From assembly GCA_022606135.1 (NCBI GenBank), contig JABYQN010000011.1, positions 186,001-250,000 of the forward strand: a DNA stretch of 64,000 nt, in the 5' to 3' direction. Of this stretch, positions 63,101 to 64,000 are shown in pieces. The position numbers were made by a program, and so were the translations under genes. Within the stretch, counting starts at the first letter, position 1; the number at the start of each line of letters is the position of its first letter. This DNA is from Fomes fomentarius (Eukaryota > Basidiomycota > Agaricomycetes > Polyporales > Polyporaceae). Below the pieces are notes generated by a model. The model did no database searches. It was not told where the DNA came from and worked only from the letters and a program-made list of their open reading frames with translations.

Positions 63101-64000
63101 GTCTTCGTCCGACCCGCGCTGGTACTTCTTGCGCTGCGCTCCGTAGACGAACTCATGCTCAGTTGAACGTTTTCGGCTCTCGGGTTTGGGTTTGGGGCGC
63201 GTTGGACTTATCATAGCGCTTTGTGGCCATCGCATCCGGCCATCGACATAGGGCTCCGGCCATTGGTCACCGCGAGCCGAGGCGTGCACGTTGCAAAAAT
63301 CGAACAGTGGGGACGAACCATCTCGGCTTCTTCTCTTCTTTGAATTTCCGTTCTTCCTGTGTCCTCTGTCCTCTCCAGCTCGTTCCCGCCGCACATCGCA
63401 TTCGACGGACACGGTATAGCCGGCCCCAGATGATGACGCGAACTAATTCGAATTTCTGCAGAACCCGCTTCGCGTTCGCACGTCGCTGCGCGTCCTGGGT
63501 GCCGCGGCCGTACACACCGCGCGCCATCCGGTATATCGCGCGCTCCAGGTATGCGTTCACCTGTTCTCGGTTACGACACCTTGTTGCAACGCTAATGGCT
63601 CGCGATCCCACACGGGGGCCCTGCCTCTCCCAGGCGCCCACACTCCCAGGCCCGGGGCGGCGGAAACATGCGGCTGTAGCTTGTCGCCACCGCAAATCAG
63701 GCTCAGAAGTCTGCCTCTTGCGGCATGCAGAGCGCATCGGGCACGCGTGTGCGCGTCTCTCTCTTTTTTCATCTCCTGCAGTCATGGGCGGCCCTCACTC
63801 ACCCTGGCCCTTTCTCCTCTGCGCCGCGATGTGCCACAGCTGCAGTCCGCCTAATCGACGCGAGCCGAGGGCGAGGCGAGTCGCGACCTCCCCATTGTCC
63901 TTTCTTTTTTGCGTTCCTCGGAAGCCAGGACCTGTGACCAACCCCACCCACACACACCGTACTACGCGCAACGTTGCTACTTGCACCGTTGAAGTCGGGT
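57186..64000. other. Long gene-poor interval
   Basis: About 6.8 kb without a supported gene. The first kilobase is pyrimidine-rich and probably the promoter of the serine-rich gene. The longest frames (62217-63020 plus, 63267-63785 minus) have compositional bias typical of chance frames in GC-rich DNA. One minus-strand stretch at about 63430-63560 (QVNAYLERAIYRMARGVYG and following) has coding-like third positions and may be an exon of a gene entering from the right. Confidence 0.4.

Overview
The window is nuclear DNA of a filamentous basidiomycete, most likely an agaricomycete and perhaps a polypore-type white-rot fungus. The signs are genes cut by many introns of about 50-65 bp, GC-rich third codon positions, Agaricomycete-style seven-helix proteins, and fungal orthologues of YVH1 and of a class I cAMP phosphodiesterase. 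The exact species cannot be read from the sequence. I reconstructed gene models by hand, using splice sites and comparison between paralogues inside the window.

Left part (about 1-35 kb): an accessory region resembling a specialised-metabolism cluster with internal duplications. It holds seven-helix membrane proteins at 37-1623, 2937-4340, 15432-16966 and 26276-27795, and a decayed copy at 23590-24557. It also holds three intact MFS transporters of the allantoate permease type (6446-8547, 12155-14364, 17271-19642) and a decayed one (30373-32448). Two UbiA-type aromatic prenyltransferases (9351-10769, 28373-29662), one cytochrome P450 (20014-22421) and one stand-alone AMP-forming acyl/aryl ligase (32680-34799) complete the set. 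Each UbiA gene is divergent from an MFS gene, and the two pairs lie in opposite orientation. This looks like one ancestral divergent pair duplicated and inverted. A plausible but unproven job is to activate or prenylate an aromatic acid, oxidise it with the P450 and export the product.

Middle part (35-40 kb): a small membrane protein gene (35547-36047), a gene-poor stretch, and a secreted GH25 lysozyme gene (38739-39767) with a clear TATA box. The lysozyme gene carries an apparent one-base frameshift.

Right part (40-64 kb): mostly conserved or housekeeping genes. They are a coiled-coil protein (40695-42089), divergent from the YVH1-type phosphatase (42229-44400); a sixth seven-helix gene (46000-47476); a cyclic-nucleotide phosphodiesterase (48472-50885); and a long serine-rich protein (55595-57185). 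The rest, 50.9-55.6 kb and 57.2-64.0 kb, is gene-poor.

The most striking window-wide feature is at least six GC-AG introns in six different genes, four of them confirmed by GT-AG introns at the same position in paralogues. No tRNA, rRNA, transposon or CRISPR array was recognised.
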